A stretch of DNA of 64,000 nt from Ciona intestinalis (lineage: Eukaryota; Chordata; Ascidiacea; Phlebobranchia; Cionidae), in contig NW_004190389.1 of assembly GCF_000224145.3 (NCBI RefSeq), forward strand, positions 1 through 64,000, read 5' to 3'. Positions 39,501-50,132 of the stretch are shown here, one piece after another. Within the stretch, counting starts at the first letter, position 1. Each line of letters starts with the position of its first letter. A program made the position numbers and the translations under genes. The notes below the pieces were generated by a model that made no database searches, was not told where the DNA came from, and worked only from the letters and a program-made list of their open reading frames with translations.

Positions 39501-42500
39501 TTCTATTAATTTATTTCAATCACGATTATGTCTAAATTCATAAAATACATTACCGGGGTCAATTACATATTAATTAAAGCAAGAGTTTCCAGAGTAGAGG
39601 TTAGAGGTTTGATGCTTATCGCTTCCAACATCCTGACAGTATGTATAAAGTATTGATGGTAATTTCTTTAACCTAGTGGCACTGGGCCAGTGCTCTTTTG
39701 GATAGAGTGTTTAAATTGTTGTCTATTATAAAATTTCCCAAATATTATTTACTCACAATGTTGCACATACAAGGAACAATTTATTTATTAGTATATTATT
39801 GGGCACATTAATAAATACCAATTATCAGGAGAATATAAATGGTAAACCAATATGTTGGTCAATCTATAAGTAACAGTATTTCACCTATTTGTTATATGGT
39901 AGGGCCGTGTGACATAACAGTCTTGAGTTCACACATGCTCCACAGTTGTGGAACTACTTGTCCAGGCTTAGCGTCTGAAATTTTATTTATTTTCTTATTG
40001 CTGAGAATAACTCAATTTGCAGAATTATTATATTTAAAGAGCCTGGCCCACAATTTCCGTAGTTTCTTTTTTTATAAAAACAAAGTTTTATGCCGTTTTT
40101 TTTTTGTATCAAAAAAATGTTCCGTGCTAAAATTCTAAAAATAGAGTTTTCAAAACTGCTTTGAATGTCACTGGCAACATTCTGAAACTATCTTTAGGCC
40201 TTGGGACACAGTTCTTGCTTTAAGTGTTGTGCGTGATTTGGGTTTTTAAAGTTTTACCCCTGTTTAGGGTAAACCATTTGGCCATGCATTTGCTGAAAAC
40301 TTGAAAAGACTAATTAAAATTCAGACAAAGTTTTGATGTTGGAGCACATCTATCTGCTCTACATGCAACCAGGAAAGCATTTGTTTCTGCCGAAAGAAGA
40401 TTCGAATGGCTTTGAATAGACAGACTCGTGAGACTGATTATAAGTTTAATGTATAGCCATAAAGGTGAATTGGTATATTATAAATGTGGTGGTTCCTCGT
40501 TGTGGAGAGGCCCAGTAAAGGTTTTCGATCAAGACGGGACACTTGTTTTCCTACGACATGTGGGTTAAATTGTTAAGGCACATAGTTAAGTGTCCAAAAT
40601 ATATGAACACAATGAAGTATATAATCCCATTTTCAAAGATACCACAGAAAAGCCCCCAAATGAGCGGTCAACTGAAAAAGTTAAAAGATGCAAATTCGAC
40701 ACCTTATCTAGTGACGAGAAAAGTGATAATGAAGATCAATCAGAAACTGTTTCACCAGTGCCACAATCAACAAGAACAACAATGCAACAACCATGGCTGC
40801 AAGCTAAGCACAAGGTTAAATTTTTTAATCAAGATAGGACAAAACATAAAGTAACAATTTTAAGTAGAGTCGGTAAAGCAACACTGAAGTATGAATATTT
40901 TTACAACATTGAATATAATTTAATTTGCCTAATGAGGTTCGTGGCAAACACAGGTGAATAGCTTTTTCTAAAGTAGCAGAACTTGAACATATTATTGATG
41001 AAACCATGATCAACAGGCTGAAAAATTCTTGATCTTAACAATATTTTTATTAAAGGGAAGCAAAAGGAACTAACATGCTGTAGAGATAAGGAAGTCTTTA
41101 AAGATGTTAAATGAAAATATCAAAGTTGTGTTTATGTTTGTTGGGTTTGCACAATGAAGAAGATTGGTAAGGAATGATACCTAAGGCATGGTTGGTTGCT
41201 TAAGGTTTTGAGGAACAAAAAAAAACCTACAAAGAAAATCATCAACATGTTCAAGGGAATCAATCCGTAATATGTTAAGTATGGCACAAACAAATGACAG
41301 GGTGTGTGTATTAAGATATTCAGACAACATCTTCGCAAGGGGAACCTGGTGAAGCAAACTGTCCATCTCACATTATTTGGAAACTGCATAGATGTATTTA
41401 TGGACTTTGAGCCATCCCGCTTATGGCTTGGAAGAATAAAATCTTTATGATTAATTCGAGTGGGCAGCAAAGCACAGGTGATCCTGCAACTTTCATTTAC
41501 CACGTCAATAACGAACTTCAAGGCATTTTTGCATCTATGCTAATGACTTTCTATAGGTGGGAAATAATAAAATTAAGAAAAGTATAATTAAAAAACTCTT
41601 ATTAAACCTTTAAGATGGGAAATGAAAGTACTGAACAATTTAAGTACATTGGGTTAGAGTTGCATGAAAGGGGTGGCTAGATACCTGTCAATCAATCCTA
41701 CATAAAATCCATGAAATCTATTGATGTCAACATTTGTCTAGAAAATCAATGACAATTCAATAATAGCAGAAAAAGAATTATATAAAGTAAAATTGGCCAA
41801 TTGCTATGGGTTAGTACACACACCAGACCAGACGAATCATTTGATGTTTGTGTTTTAGCAACCAAATTAAAATTTTTTAACAAGGTTTTAATGAAAAACA
41901 GCTTGCATTGCAATAAAACGAAATGAAGACCATGATCACAATCGCAACTTTGAGTGATCTTGGTCAATTGAAGCTGGTGGTTTATTTGAATGCAGCAGAT
42001 ACTTACGTGATGAAGGTAGCCAAGGAGCGAGTCTAATATTCCTTGTTGGTCCAAACAACAAATGCAATATTTTAGCCTGGCAATCCAAGAGGTTTAAAAA
42101 AGTTATCAAAAGCACACTAGCAGCAAAGTAACTGCCGCATGCAGTTGAGGCTACATTATTTTTAGCCTTTATTATTTCAGAACTATGCTACGAAAATTAC
42201 CACGCTATGCGGATAGACATGATTCAAAACAATGAACTCTTTATGTTTACAGTGGGTGGATTGTTAATCGCAACTTCGTAATATTTGTTAAATGTTTTGC
42301 AAAGTGCTTGTTTACCTTAAAAAAAGGAGAATGAGTTTTTAAATATTTTATAAGATATTTATTATTTACTTTAAAAAGATTTTTATGTTGATCATACCCT
42401 CTATTTAAACTACTTAAAGTATCACCATTATCCAAACAATTGTTTTAATAATGTTTTCTCAATCTCTATGTTCAATGTTATGCTTGAATTTGTGTTCCTA

Positions 42501-44263
42501 TATAAGCTGAGTTTGTGTGCCAGAGTATTATTCTAATAAAGTTACATGCATTGGATCAAGAGGTCTTTTTATTTTGTGTGACCTTGAATGACCTTTGGTC
42601 AGTTTTTAGTGAATGTTAAATTTTCTATAAAATCTTCTTTAAAACACACTACTTATTTTTGAATTTACACATTGTGACATAGAAGCATATAGGGAAAGGG
42701 ATGCCCAGATTTACCTAAGATTGATGTAAGAAATCATCCAATAGTGACTGAAACACTTCATACCATGACTAAGTTACTTGGTGGACCTTCCATTTCTGTG
42801 CCAAACAGTGAAACTAGTTTACTAAAATCTTCCAAAAGCACTTCATCTACATATGAGCAGACCAAGCATAGAAACTTCATTGTTGCCAAATCTATAGAAA
42901 ATAGCTAGAAAGGCCAATGTATTGATAGCTAAAGGAATTCCTGTCTCATTGGGATTATCCTCTGGGTGAGTACCAAAATGTATAAATCTGGCGCTTCGAA
43001 AGTAAAATTTGTGTTAAACCACTAAATTGGAGAAGTTGTCTTTATTGACCAATTTGGACTTGTTTTATACACATTGTTTCGTGCTGGTTCTTGGAATAGA
43101 ATATGTGTACCTGATCATGAGGAGCACTCAGGCCAAACAACTTTCTGTAACTCTCAAAATCAAACGCAAACCACTTAGTGTAATACATGGGATGCCCTGT
43201 AAAAACTGGTAAATGAAAATCACATACACCTTCAGAGCTTGCAGATAAGCAAGCCTGTGAGGGTTCCAGTAACAGTCATCTTCATAAACTCAGAAAAGTT
43301 TACAGTCTCATAGCTCAACTGCCAAGATAGATTTACCTATTTTTATGATAAGGTCAGTGCAGTAGTACCCTGACGGTTGGGACAACTTTGGCCTTAATCT
43401 CAGGTCACATGATGTATCACGCTGCAGGACCTTCCCCAAGTAGAATAGCATATGTTTGTAAAAAGAACTCTTTATAGTAACCTTAAAACATGCAAAGACA
43501 ACTGCAGTTTTCATAGCCGCAATTTCGAACATAACTGAAGTCTCAGCAACATAAACACTAAATAAAAAATATTTTCCTTATAAAGAAAATTGGAAAAAAA
43601 TTGTCCCTAGAAGTGAAATTGTTTTTTGGTGTAATAACAATCATTTTTAAAGAATATGTCTCTGTTTTAAGGGCAGCCTAGGTAAAAGAAATTTCAATGC
43701 TTTGAAAACTGTCTTTCTAAAATTTTGATTGTCGAATGCAAATTTGCATTAAACGTAGCACTTCCCACACATTGTGTGATTCAAATACTTGTTTTAATTC
43801 TGTACGATATAACCAAAGCAGCATAAACAACTGTTGAACAAAACGCCTTGATAAAGCTAGTAGGCTATTATATTTTACCCGGAAAGTTTGTTTGTTTGTT
43901 TGTACAATAAACTTATATATATATTATGTTTCACAAAAGAATTATGGATCATAATTAATCATTTTGAAAGTGAAAAATGTGTTTAAATTGTTAATGTTAA
44001 CTTACAAGGTGTGTTTACCTTGTATATAACAAGTTTTAATTGTCTTTCACTTGTTAGGAGATAATTGGTATCCCAAATTTGTGGACCCAACTGTGGAAAC
44101 TGGAGTAGTTCAAATTCAACATAGTTACAAGGAAATCATACAAATGAAGCCACATAACCACATTAAATTTACCAGCAATTTTAATAATATGGAAGTAGTG
44201 TGTACCATTCAACCAATGTATGAACATGTTCAAGCTTTATCATTAAACTCTTCTATGCTTTAA
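33565..44263 (+). CDS. NUDT19: Nudix hydrolase 19-like acyl-CoA diphosphatase (6 exons; first exon not found)
   Basis: NUDT19 family members are peroxisomal Nudix enzymes that hydrolyse CoA and acyl-CoA. Exons: 33565-33665, 33766-34028, 34128-34386, 34442-34560, 39380-39471, 44058-44263; all GT-AG with matching phases. Motifs in order: YKILMLKRSSKASFFPNAY then VFPGGNID; after the insertion typical of this subfamily, the Nudix catalytic core RISAIRETFEETGILI (33931-33978) with the REx2EExG residues intact; then YVPDIWALHEWSNWLTP, KRYDTVFYKACL, ESPST and APPQVYELGRL; exon 5 encodes RWLPV and LLPG; exon 6 starts GDNWYP. It ends SSML, a non-canonical match to a PTS1 peroxisome signal. The start exon is upstream, possibly in the 32303-32352 gap. 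Intron 4 (4.8 kb) and intron 5 (4.6 kb) are full of transposon debris. The first acceptor (33563-33564) is my choice; the frame is open further upstream into transposon sequence. Confidence 0.9.
34871..36495. mobile_element. Non-autonomous hAT with CATAGGCGTCG ends
   Basis: Starts CATAGGCGTCGATTTTTTAG followed by GGGGTGGCAA and ends TGCCACCCCGAAAATCGACGC then CCATG, quoted here in part. The termini are those of the 16067-19190 element. The inside shares, inverted, sequence with 14480-15130 (GATTTGGTAGCCTGGGTG; CGATCTCGTGGTTGG). No transposase. It lies in NUDT19 intron 4. Confidence 0.8.
36788..38010. repeat. 23-bp minisatellite, CACGTG-containing (copy 2)
   Basis: About 50 units of CATAGTTTAACGTCCACGTGCGT-like sequence (23 bases; core TTTAACGTCCACGTGCGTCA). 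Variation is concentrated at a few positions (CCACGTG/CTACGTG, GCGT/GCAT/GTGT). Same family as 21945-22625 but in the opposite orientation. It lies in NUDT19 intron 4. Confidence 0.92.
38690..38900 (+). repeat. Interspersed subrepeat block (copy)
   Basis: Same order as 15560-15790: AATTGCTATTGTG, CGTAATGAATCCACAAGTG, then CATGCTGCTTGGCTGAG and ATAAAGCAGTG. Confidence 0.65.
39031..39090 (+). repeat. Inverted SINE body fragment
   Basis: CTCCAACCCAGCGGCCACTA then TGGGTTGTTAAAATTG is the inverse of the SINE body seen elsewhere, so this copy is on the plus strand. Confidence 0.65.
40270..42331 (+). mobile_element. Ty1/copia-like retrotransposon pol remnant
   Basis: Decayed pol in order: integrase C-terminal end (GVGAHLSALHATRKAFVSAE, then GELVYYKCG, LWRGPVKVFDQDGTLVFLRH, about 40345-40570), an acidic linker (40590-40850), reverse transcriptase pieces (GDPATFIYHVNNELQGIFAS near 41470-41530; EQFKYIGLELHERGG near 41635-41680) and RNase H (DEGSQGASLIFLVG, then ILAWQSKRFKKVIKSTLAAK, 42010-42130). 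The WRGP-VxGQDG-VRH style points to the GalEa-like copia group known from tunicates. Many stops and frame changes. A purine run AAAAAAAGGAGA precedes the LTR-like block. NUDT19 intron 5. Confidence 0.8.
42332..42609 (+). repeat. 3' LTR of the copia-like remnant
   Basis: Matches the inverse of the solo LTR at 13851-14135 along its length: AAGATATTTATTATTTACTT, TATATAAGCTGAGTTTG, AATAAAG, CATTGGATCAAGAGGTC. Promoter-like TATATAA and AATAAA are both present. Confidence 0.8.
42640..43350. other. NUDT19 intron 5 sequence, no feature identified
   Basis: No recognised domain in any frame; possibly older transposon remains. 43355-43450 then has a fragment of the second SINE-like family. Confidence 0.35.
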
Positions 44264-44612
44264 TTTATTATTATTCCACATTTGTGTGCATTGCTTCTCT
44301 ATTTAAAAATGAAACAGTAAAATCAAGTAGATGATTTTAATCCAACAATTGTAAGCTCACTTAACAAGAATGTATGGTTAGAAGTTATTGGGAGAAATTC
44401 TCGGCTTTAAATAATGTGGAACCTTAATTCAATGATTTACATTAGTTATTTTGGGTGGGTTGGTTGCAAATCAAGTTTTATGTTGTGTACATTATTGCAA
44501 TTTAACCATACAAATGCTATATGTCTTATATTAATTTTGTACAACTGATAGGTTGAAATCAGCGTATGTTGTTGAAATCAGCGTATGATGTTGCATACCT
44601 AAAATTCTTGCC

Positions 44613-44625
44613 TTTTTAATTTCAG
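44613..44625 (+). promoter_or_regulatory. 3' splice acceptor ahead of TTC1 start (cis or spliced-leader)
   Basis: A pyrimidine-rich tract ending in ttcag stops at 44625, 59 bases before the TTC1 ATG, with no coding exon on its 5' side. It is either the acceptor of a 5'-UTR intron or a spliced-leader trans-splicing site, which is common in Ciona. Between the NUDT19 stop and this site I see no AATAAA or ATTAAA. A 21-base direct duplication (gttgaaatcagcgtatg core) lies at about 44552-44592. Confidence 0.6.
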
Positions 44626-44684
44626 ATATCTACAACTAGGTATAATTAAATTGCTGTTGTAGTATTGCCTGAAGTTATATAGAA

Positions 44685-45443
44685 ATGGATGGAGATGAAG
44701 AGATATATTACGATTGTTCAAATATAACACCAGATGAGACAAGCTGTGATTTAGATGGCAAGTTCCATTCTGTTCATCACTCACTTTATAATGAGTCTAC
44801 AGGGGCCAATGAAAAGGGGGCAACAAAAGAATTTAAGCCTTCAAGATTAATGGAGCATAAAGAAGAAAATGCAAAAATAGAAGAACTGCTTTCTAAAGAA
44901 CAATTGAAAAGTAAATCAATTTCTTTTAAAGTTAAAGGTAATGAGAAATACAAGTGGAAACAATATTCTGAAGCAAAGAATCTGTATACTGAAGGATTAA
45001 ACATTTGTCCTATAAGTTATAATAAAGAGCGAGCGGTCTTGTATGCAAACCGCGGTGCATGTCACATAAATCTTGGAGAAAAAGTTGAAGCAATTGAAGA
45101 TTGTTCAAAAGCCATTAATTTAAACTCTGATTATATTCGCGCTTGGTTACGCAGAGCTCAACTGTATGAGCAAACTGAAAATCTTGACGCAGCATTAGAA
45201 GATTATGAAGTGGTATTAAAAAAGGATCCATCTTTACATCAAGCTAGAGATGCTGTGTTTCGGCTTACAGAAGAAATAAATCAACGCAATGAAAAACTTA
45301 AACAAGAAATGCTTGGAAAGTTGAAAGATATTGGTAACCTAATGCTACGACCTTTTGGAATGTCGACAGACAATTTTCTAGTTCAACAAAATGAAACTGG
45401 TTCTTACAACATAGAATTTTCACAAAATGCACCTAGAGATTAG
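44685..45443 (+). CDS. TTC1: Tetratricopeptide repeat protein 1 homologue
   Basis: TTC1 is a small cytosolic TPR co-chaperone-type adaptor that binds Hsp70/Hsp90 and G-alpha subunits in vertebrates. The coding region is one uninterrupted exon of 252 codons. It has an acidic, low-complexity N-terminus (residues 1-70), then three TPRs at about 77-110 (SFKVKGNEKYKWKQYSEA), 115-148 (AVLYANRGACHINLGE) and 149-182 (YIRAWLRRAQLYEQTENLDAA). The C-terminal signature is EMLGKLKDIGNLMLRPFGMS followed by GSYNIEF, which separates TTC1 from other three-TPR proteins. The first ATG of the open frame is used. A strong acceptor (tttttaatttcag) sits 59 bases upstream. Vertebrate TTC1 is nearly 300 residues, so the acidic N-terminus is shorter here. 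NUDT19 ends 421 bases upstream on the same strand. Candidate poly(A) signals lie near 45898-45912. Confidence 0.94.
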   Translation: MDGDEEIYYDCSNITPDETSCDLDGKFHSVHHSLYNESTGANEKGATKEFKPSRLMEHKEENAKIEELLSKEQLKSKSISFKVKGNEKYKWKQYSEAKNLYTEGLNICPISYNKERAVLYANRGACHINLGEKVEAIEDCSKAINLNSDYIRAWLRRAQLYEQTENLDAALEDYEVVLKKDPSLHQARDAVFRLTEEINQRNEKLKQEMLGKLKDIGNLMLRPFGMSTDNFLVQQNETGSYNIEFSQNAPRD

Positions 45444-46084
45444 TTAATTTTTACTTTCAATTAAGATGAACTTTATTACTTCTAGTCAGAGTTCGTATAT
45501 AAAGAGGAGTTATTTCATTACCATAGAAATCTTACAAGGCACCCAAACGGGCTAGTTACGCCGATTGTTTACCCCAGCAAGGGGAATTTTTAAACATATT
45601 TTACAGCTTAGTCGCAGTTTATTTATAGAACTCAAAAACTGCAAGTCACTTTTAAGCTTTAATATATCTGCACAACTACTTGAAAATTTGTTTTTCTTTA
45701 ATCTGCATCCTGTATTTGTATTAAAAACATAAACTATATTAAATTTAGATATATATGTACATATTTAAATTATGTCTATGATGAATTTAGCCCCACTTGC
45801 GGTGTGCTATTGATTTCTATGGGCGACATGAAATAACTTATGTTCAAATACAGACTCTGCTTTTAATAATTTATCTCTAATTGCCTGAGACTGAAAAAAA
45901 TAAAAAAAAATAAAAGATTTTATATTAACAGTGTTCTGTAACTGGTTAACCGAAGTTGCTATTGTCAAATTTGTGGGATTTATTTTTAATTTAGTACTTT
46001 ATACCTCCAGGGTTATTCAAATATTATATAATAATATAATGACAAGGTAGCGTATCATAAAATATATCCCAATTTAGTTTGTAC
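45444..46084. other. TTC1 3' flank
   Basis: AT-rich. AATAAA-type signals lie near 45898-45912. No further gene seen. Confidence 0.4.
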
Positions 46085-46320
46085 ATCTCCTGTACCATGT
46101 GTTGACTTGTAAACTTACACTAGTTAACCTTGTCGTCGCTCAAAGACGTTTGTTTTTATGAATTTGGATAAACCGTAATCACGCAGTAATTATAGGTAAT
46201 GTTAGAAGTAATATTATTCATTTTGTTGCGGTGGCATAAAGGTTTATTGCGAGCGGTAAACTAAAAGAGCGAAGAAAAAGCGAGAGACGCAGTTTTTATA
46301 CGGAAGATAACTATAGAAAA

Positions 46321-46910
46321 CAAGAGATCACAGATCTAATGAATGAACACGTTTTAAACTAATTACCATAAGATAGTAGAGTCGGGGAAGATGGGACACC
46401 TGTAACACATATTATCCAAATAGCCTGATCGTGTTTTAAACAATTAACAACGGTCTGTGGAAGTCGTGAAGATACGGTTATAATTCATTAAATGTTCTTT
46501 GTTTACTACCAAATGAAAAGAGAAAACAAAATGAAAAGGTATCCCATCTACCCCCACCCTGCTATATTAGTTAATCCTTTCACTACAACGGTCGACTGGG
46601 CTCGATCAAAAACAAATCTGAAGTAACCAACAACACGGGTTCTATTCGCCATTGGTGACTGTGGAGCAGTAGGCAGAATGTATTTATACATGTATTAACT
46701 AATGAAACTTATGAGGATTGGAGTGATTGGTAAAGAATATGTGTAAATACGCTTTGTACAACTCCTGTACCATGTGTTTATTGTAAACTTACACTAGTTA
46801 ACGTTGTCGTCGCTTAAAAACGTTTGTTTTCATGAATTTTGACAAACCGTAATCACGCAGTAATTAGGTAATGTTAGAAGTTAATATTAATCATATGATG
46901 TTGAATTAAA
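46321..46910 (+). repeat. Interspersed repeat family B, interrupted by a MITE
   Basis: Shares long colinear blocks with 53015-53460 and, inverted, 56232-56640: GAGATCACAGATCTAATG, CGCCATTGGTGACTGTGGAG, CTCCTGTACCATGTGTTTAT, ATCACGCAGTAATTA. The 46386-46567 MITE is inserted in it. A partial copy precedes it at 46085-46270. Confidence 0.75.
46386..46567. mobile_element. ~182-bp MITE, short GGGGAAGATGGGACA class
   Basis: Left GTAGAGTCGGGGAAGATGGG and right ATCTACCCCCACCCTGCTA are inverse, with TA on both sides. A second member with the same internal sequence (GGAAGTCGTGA.GATACG) is at 58876-59055. It interrupts family B. Confidence 0.75.
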
Positions 46911-47139
46911 AATAATGTTTCAATTACGATTAATGATAATACGGTATAAGAGTAGTGCATTTAATGCGTCCCCACTTAAATGCTAATAGTTTGATTCAGT
47001 CGTGAATCGTTGTGTGGGTTTCTTATATCTTATATAACACGTCGTTCCCCGCCAAACTCCAGACAGTGTTTCCGCTATGTAAAGTGCATGAGGAAAGTAA
47101 TCGTTAATTAATCGCTCATCGTGCGGTTTTAAATCTGAA

Positions 47140-47940
47140 AATTTAGTCTAAAAATTATAAATATATATTACGATTTGATTTCAATCAAGAGATTAAAGAA
47201 AAATGCTAGAATTAAGAATTAGGCTAAGTGCGGAAAATAATCGCCCTATCAGCAACAACAACAACAAAGCCAAGAACAACTGTTCGACGAAAAAGGATCT
47301 ATAGACCACTAACGTGTTCAAAAAGCACTCGTCTACGCTTTGGCGAACACACACTTAAACAGCAAATTCGCCGGCTGGAGTAAAAAAAATTGGCCTTGGC
47401 GCAATACGTGGGATTTCCCATGAGAAAAAAATCACTCAACTTTGATCGTTTCTAGTTTCTAAAATATTAAAGAAAATTTAAATTTTATTTCTTATTTGAT
47501 ATAATAAACGTTTCTTCTTCAAAAATATATAAAAAGTTGTAAAACATAGACTTCATTATGTCTTAAATTTTCGATTAAACATAGTTATACAATATGCTGA
47601 CTCGGCATCTTTTTCCTTATTAATTAATTTTTTCGCACTTTTTTATATTGAAATGTTTATTATGTCCCACTAGTACTGTAACATTTTTCAAAAAGTCAGT
47701 TTTTCGTGTTTTGACACGGTCATCTACAGAAATAAACTATTTATACTGCAGAATAGTTTTAATTTGTACACATGTTTTGGCGAAAAAAATTAACCCGATC
47801 GGGTCACGTGTTTTCAAGATACAGATGTTTAAAGTTGTGTTTGAAGCGATGTGAACGAAATCGAGCGAAATAACGAAAACCGTGCGTGACGTCATCGAGG
47901 GTCAAAGAAAAAATCGAACCAAGCGCAGTTAGTGCTAGTA
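47140..47940. other. Intergenic, nothing recognised
   Basis: AT-rich with a short CAA run (47250-47266). The 47648-47854 frame has no similarity I recognise. Confidence 0.35.
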
Positions 47941-47971
47941 CAGCTTGCTGAGCCTAAGTTGAACAGCAAAC

Positions 47972-48690
47972 ATGGCCAATTTAGAAAGTTTTTATTGTGC
48001 TGATTCAATTTCTGACCGAGTTGAAGATGTGGAGGAAATACATGGTGATTGTGGATATATATTTGGGCCTGAATAATCCGAAATGAGGTGCCAATATTGT
48101 TGAAAATGCGAATGGCAAACTGCTAATGGTTAGTTCTTTTAGTATATCAAAAGATATTTCATAAAATAATTTTCACTAACGTGCACATGTGACAATTTAT
48201 ACCAATGTCCTCTTTTTTACAATTGTTATACCGCTGTTAACTTGGACGTGAGGCGACTGAATCAATTAATGGAAATCAGTGAGGTTACTTGTATCACAAA
48301 GCATCCCCATGATTCCAAGGCTCAATCCCTTGGTTTTAGAGACAGCACACTTAGCTTACAAACAATGTTATGGCAGTGCTGTGGACTCTATTTTAGCACA
48401 ACACAAGTTGGTTTGGTATGTTGTTTAATTTGTATGGGTTACCCTGCCCAATCTCCTAAAAATTATTATAGATGTATATGTTTTTTATCTCCGGTTTATT
48501 GTCTTTTATGAGATTTAGACATATGGCCTACAGACAATTTGTCCGTTGGATATGGTGCTACCATGGACGACGTGTTCCTGTGCCTTTCCCATCATGTGTC
48601 GTTAACATGACTGGATCTACATTTCCAAATGACACCTATACTGGATTCAAACTGCCAATTTTATTTTTTTTATTTTGTAAAAAACAATAT
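47972..48690 (+). pseudogene. Decayed copy of a P2X7-receptor C-terminal-type (ballast) domain protein
   Basis: The family is a cysteine-rich module that forms the cytoplasmic tail of P2X7 receptors and also occurs alone in many invertebrate multicopy genes. An ATG at 47972 opens MANLESFYCADSISD, then an acidic stretch and GYIFGPE, where the family has a Y-x-F-E-P motif, followed at once by a stop. After a gap, 48242-48420 encodes CITKHP and then LQTMLW, matching the CIT.HP...LQ section; a shifted frame at about 48511-48660 encodes FRHMAYRQFVRWIW and then VPFPSCVVN and YTGFK, the most conserved block. At least one frame change and one stop separate the parts. Introns could explain some breaks, but I see no convincing splice pairs, so I call it a pseudogene. 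Confidence 0.6.
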
Positions 48691-49051
48691 TTGAAATAAA
48701 ATAAAAAATATACATAGAAAATCAATTTGTATGGGCTAAAATTGCAACTTCCTTGTCAGGTTGAAGGTAAAAAAAAAGTTCTGATGAGCGAGAACCATCA
48801 TGATCCAGTATTAAACTTATTTAAATATACAGTTCTTGTATATGTATTCTGCAAATATTTGAAATTTGAATGTTGATGATAACAATTCAAACTATAATGT
48901 CAGAATCACACCAAATTTTTGTACAGTCATTACTTTTCGCAATACGTCCTTCTTTGCTCCTTGTAAAGGTTATGTTGTATATATAGTTCACCATCACTGC
49001 ATGTAGCCTGCTGACTGTTTTTTCATTTTAATGCAAATATGCTAGAAGTGG

Positions 49052-49529
49052 TGTAACGAAAATTTTTCGTTAGGGAGGTTCAGGCACCTGCTTTAATGGC
49101 CTACCGCTAGGCCTACTGCAATCCCACTGATATTATATATAAAATGCTCTTTAAATGAAGGCGATAAAAGCTATAGTTCGTATACGTATAAAACTTGCTC
49201 AAAACACAACTCTTAAAAAACTTGTTGAAGACACAACTAAAAGATAGCATACAGAGAATCTAAAACAGTTGCATGCATTAAGAAGCCCGAGAGAGAACTA
49301 ACCACGTTCTCGCTTTTCTGAGCGGCTGCGCCTCGGTATGCCGGCAGCCGAGCCGCTCACGTGACACAATATACGCCCAATAGGTAATTACGGGAGAAGG
49401 AATGTAAAGAAAACAAATGGTGAAAGAACTCATTACGTGAAAGAACTCAAAACGCCACATAACGGAAAAGGAAACACAAAACGGAGAAAACACATTAACT
49501 GGATACAGTGAAGTGATTTTGACGTTACA
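49052..49529 (-). repeat. 3' LTR of the gypsy element
   Basis: 478 bases beginning TGTAACG and ending CGTTACA, the usual TG...CA boundaries with a seven-base inverted end. On the coding strand it follows the purine-biased TTTAGGTTTGGGAG. Confidence 0.7.
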
Positions 49530-50132
49530 CTCCCAAACCTAAAATTGCTAGCTTAATAACGTGTCTAAAGTGGAAGTGGGAAAATGATACACAGGGTTCA
49601 GCAGGCTGACCAAAGCAGTATAGCATACTGTACAAAAAGTGTAAACAAACTATAAAATAAACCGTGGGGCGATGCAAAAATACATAAACAAACGGCCCAC
49701 TAAAAAATAAACCGTGAGTGTCCATTAAATAGTGTTTAAGTATCCCATTCTCCCTCGGAATAGAACCGCGTCCTTTTGCAGGAGCGTTAATGATGGGCTC
49801 TGTCTGTCGATGTGTTGTTATCTGCATCGAGACGGTTCTCTCCCACTGGTGGCTGGACGTTCGCACCAGACGATCCGGTGGGCCTCATCGGAGCGCTGGC
49901 CAATACCGTGACGGGGTCGTACATACCTCCGCCGTTCGTCTCGATCTCATCTTTTGTCGCCGTTTCGTCGCGCTCTTGCTCCCGGACCTCAGTGTTATTC
50001 AATCTGCAAATTTTTTTAATCGGTTAAAATGTATTGTCTGGTATGTTCCCGGCTTCATCTCGGATAATATAATTCACATCGCCCTTCCTTCCCAACACTG
50101 TATAGGGCCCTTTATACGGCAAATGGAATTTC

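Noticed and set aside
41132..42054. Minus-strand frames of 61-129 residues
   Set aside because: They are antisense to the decayed copia reverse transcriptase and RNase H on the plus strand.
44786..45004. Minus-strand frame opposite TTC1
   Set aside because: Shadow of the TTC1 coding sequence.
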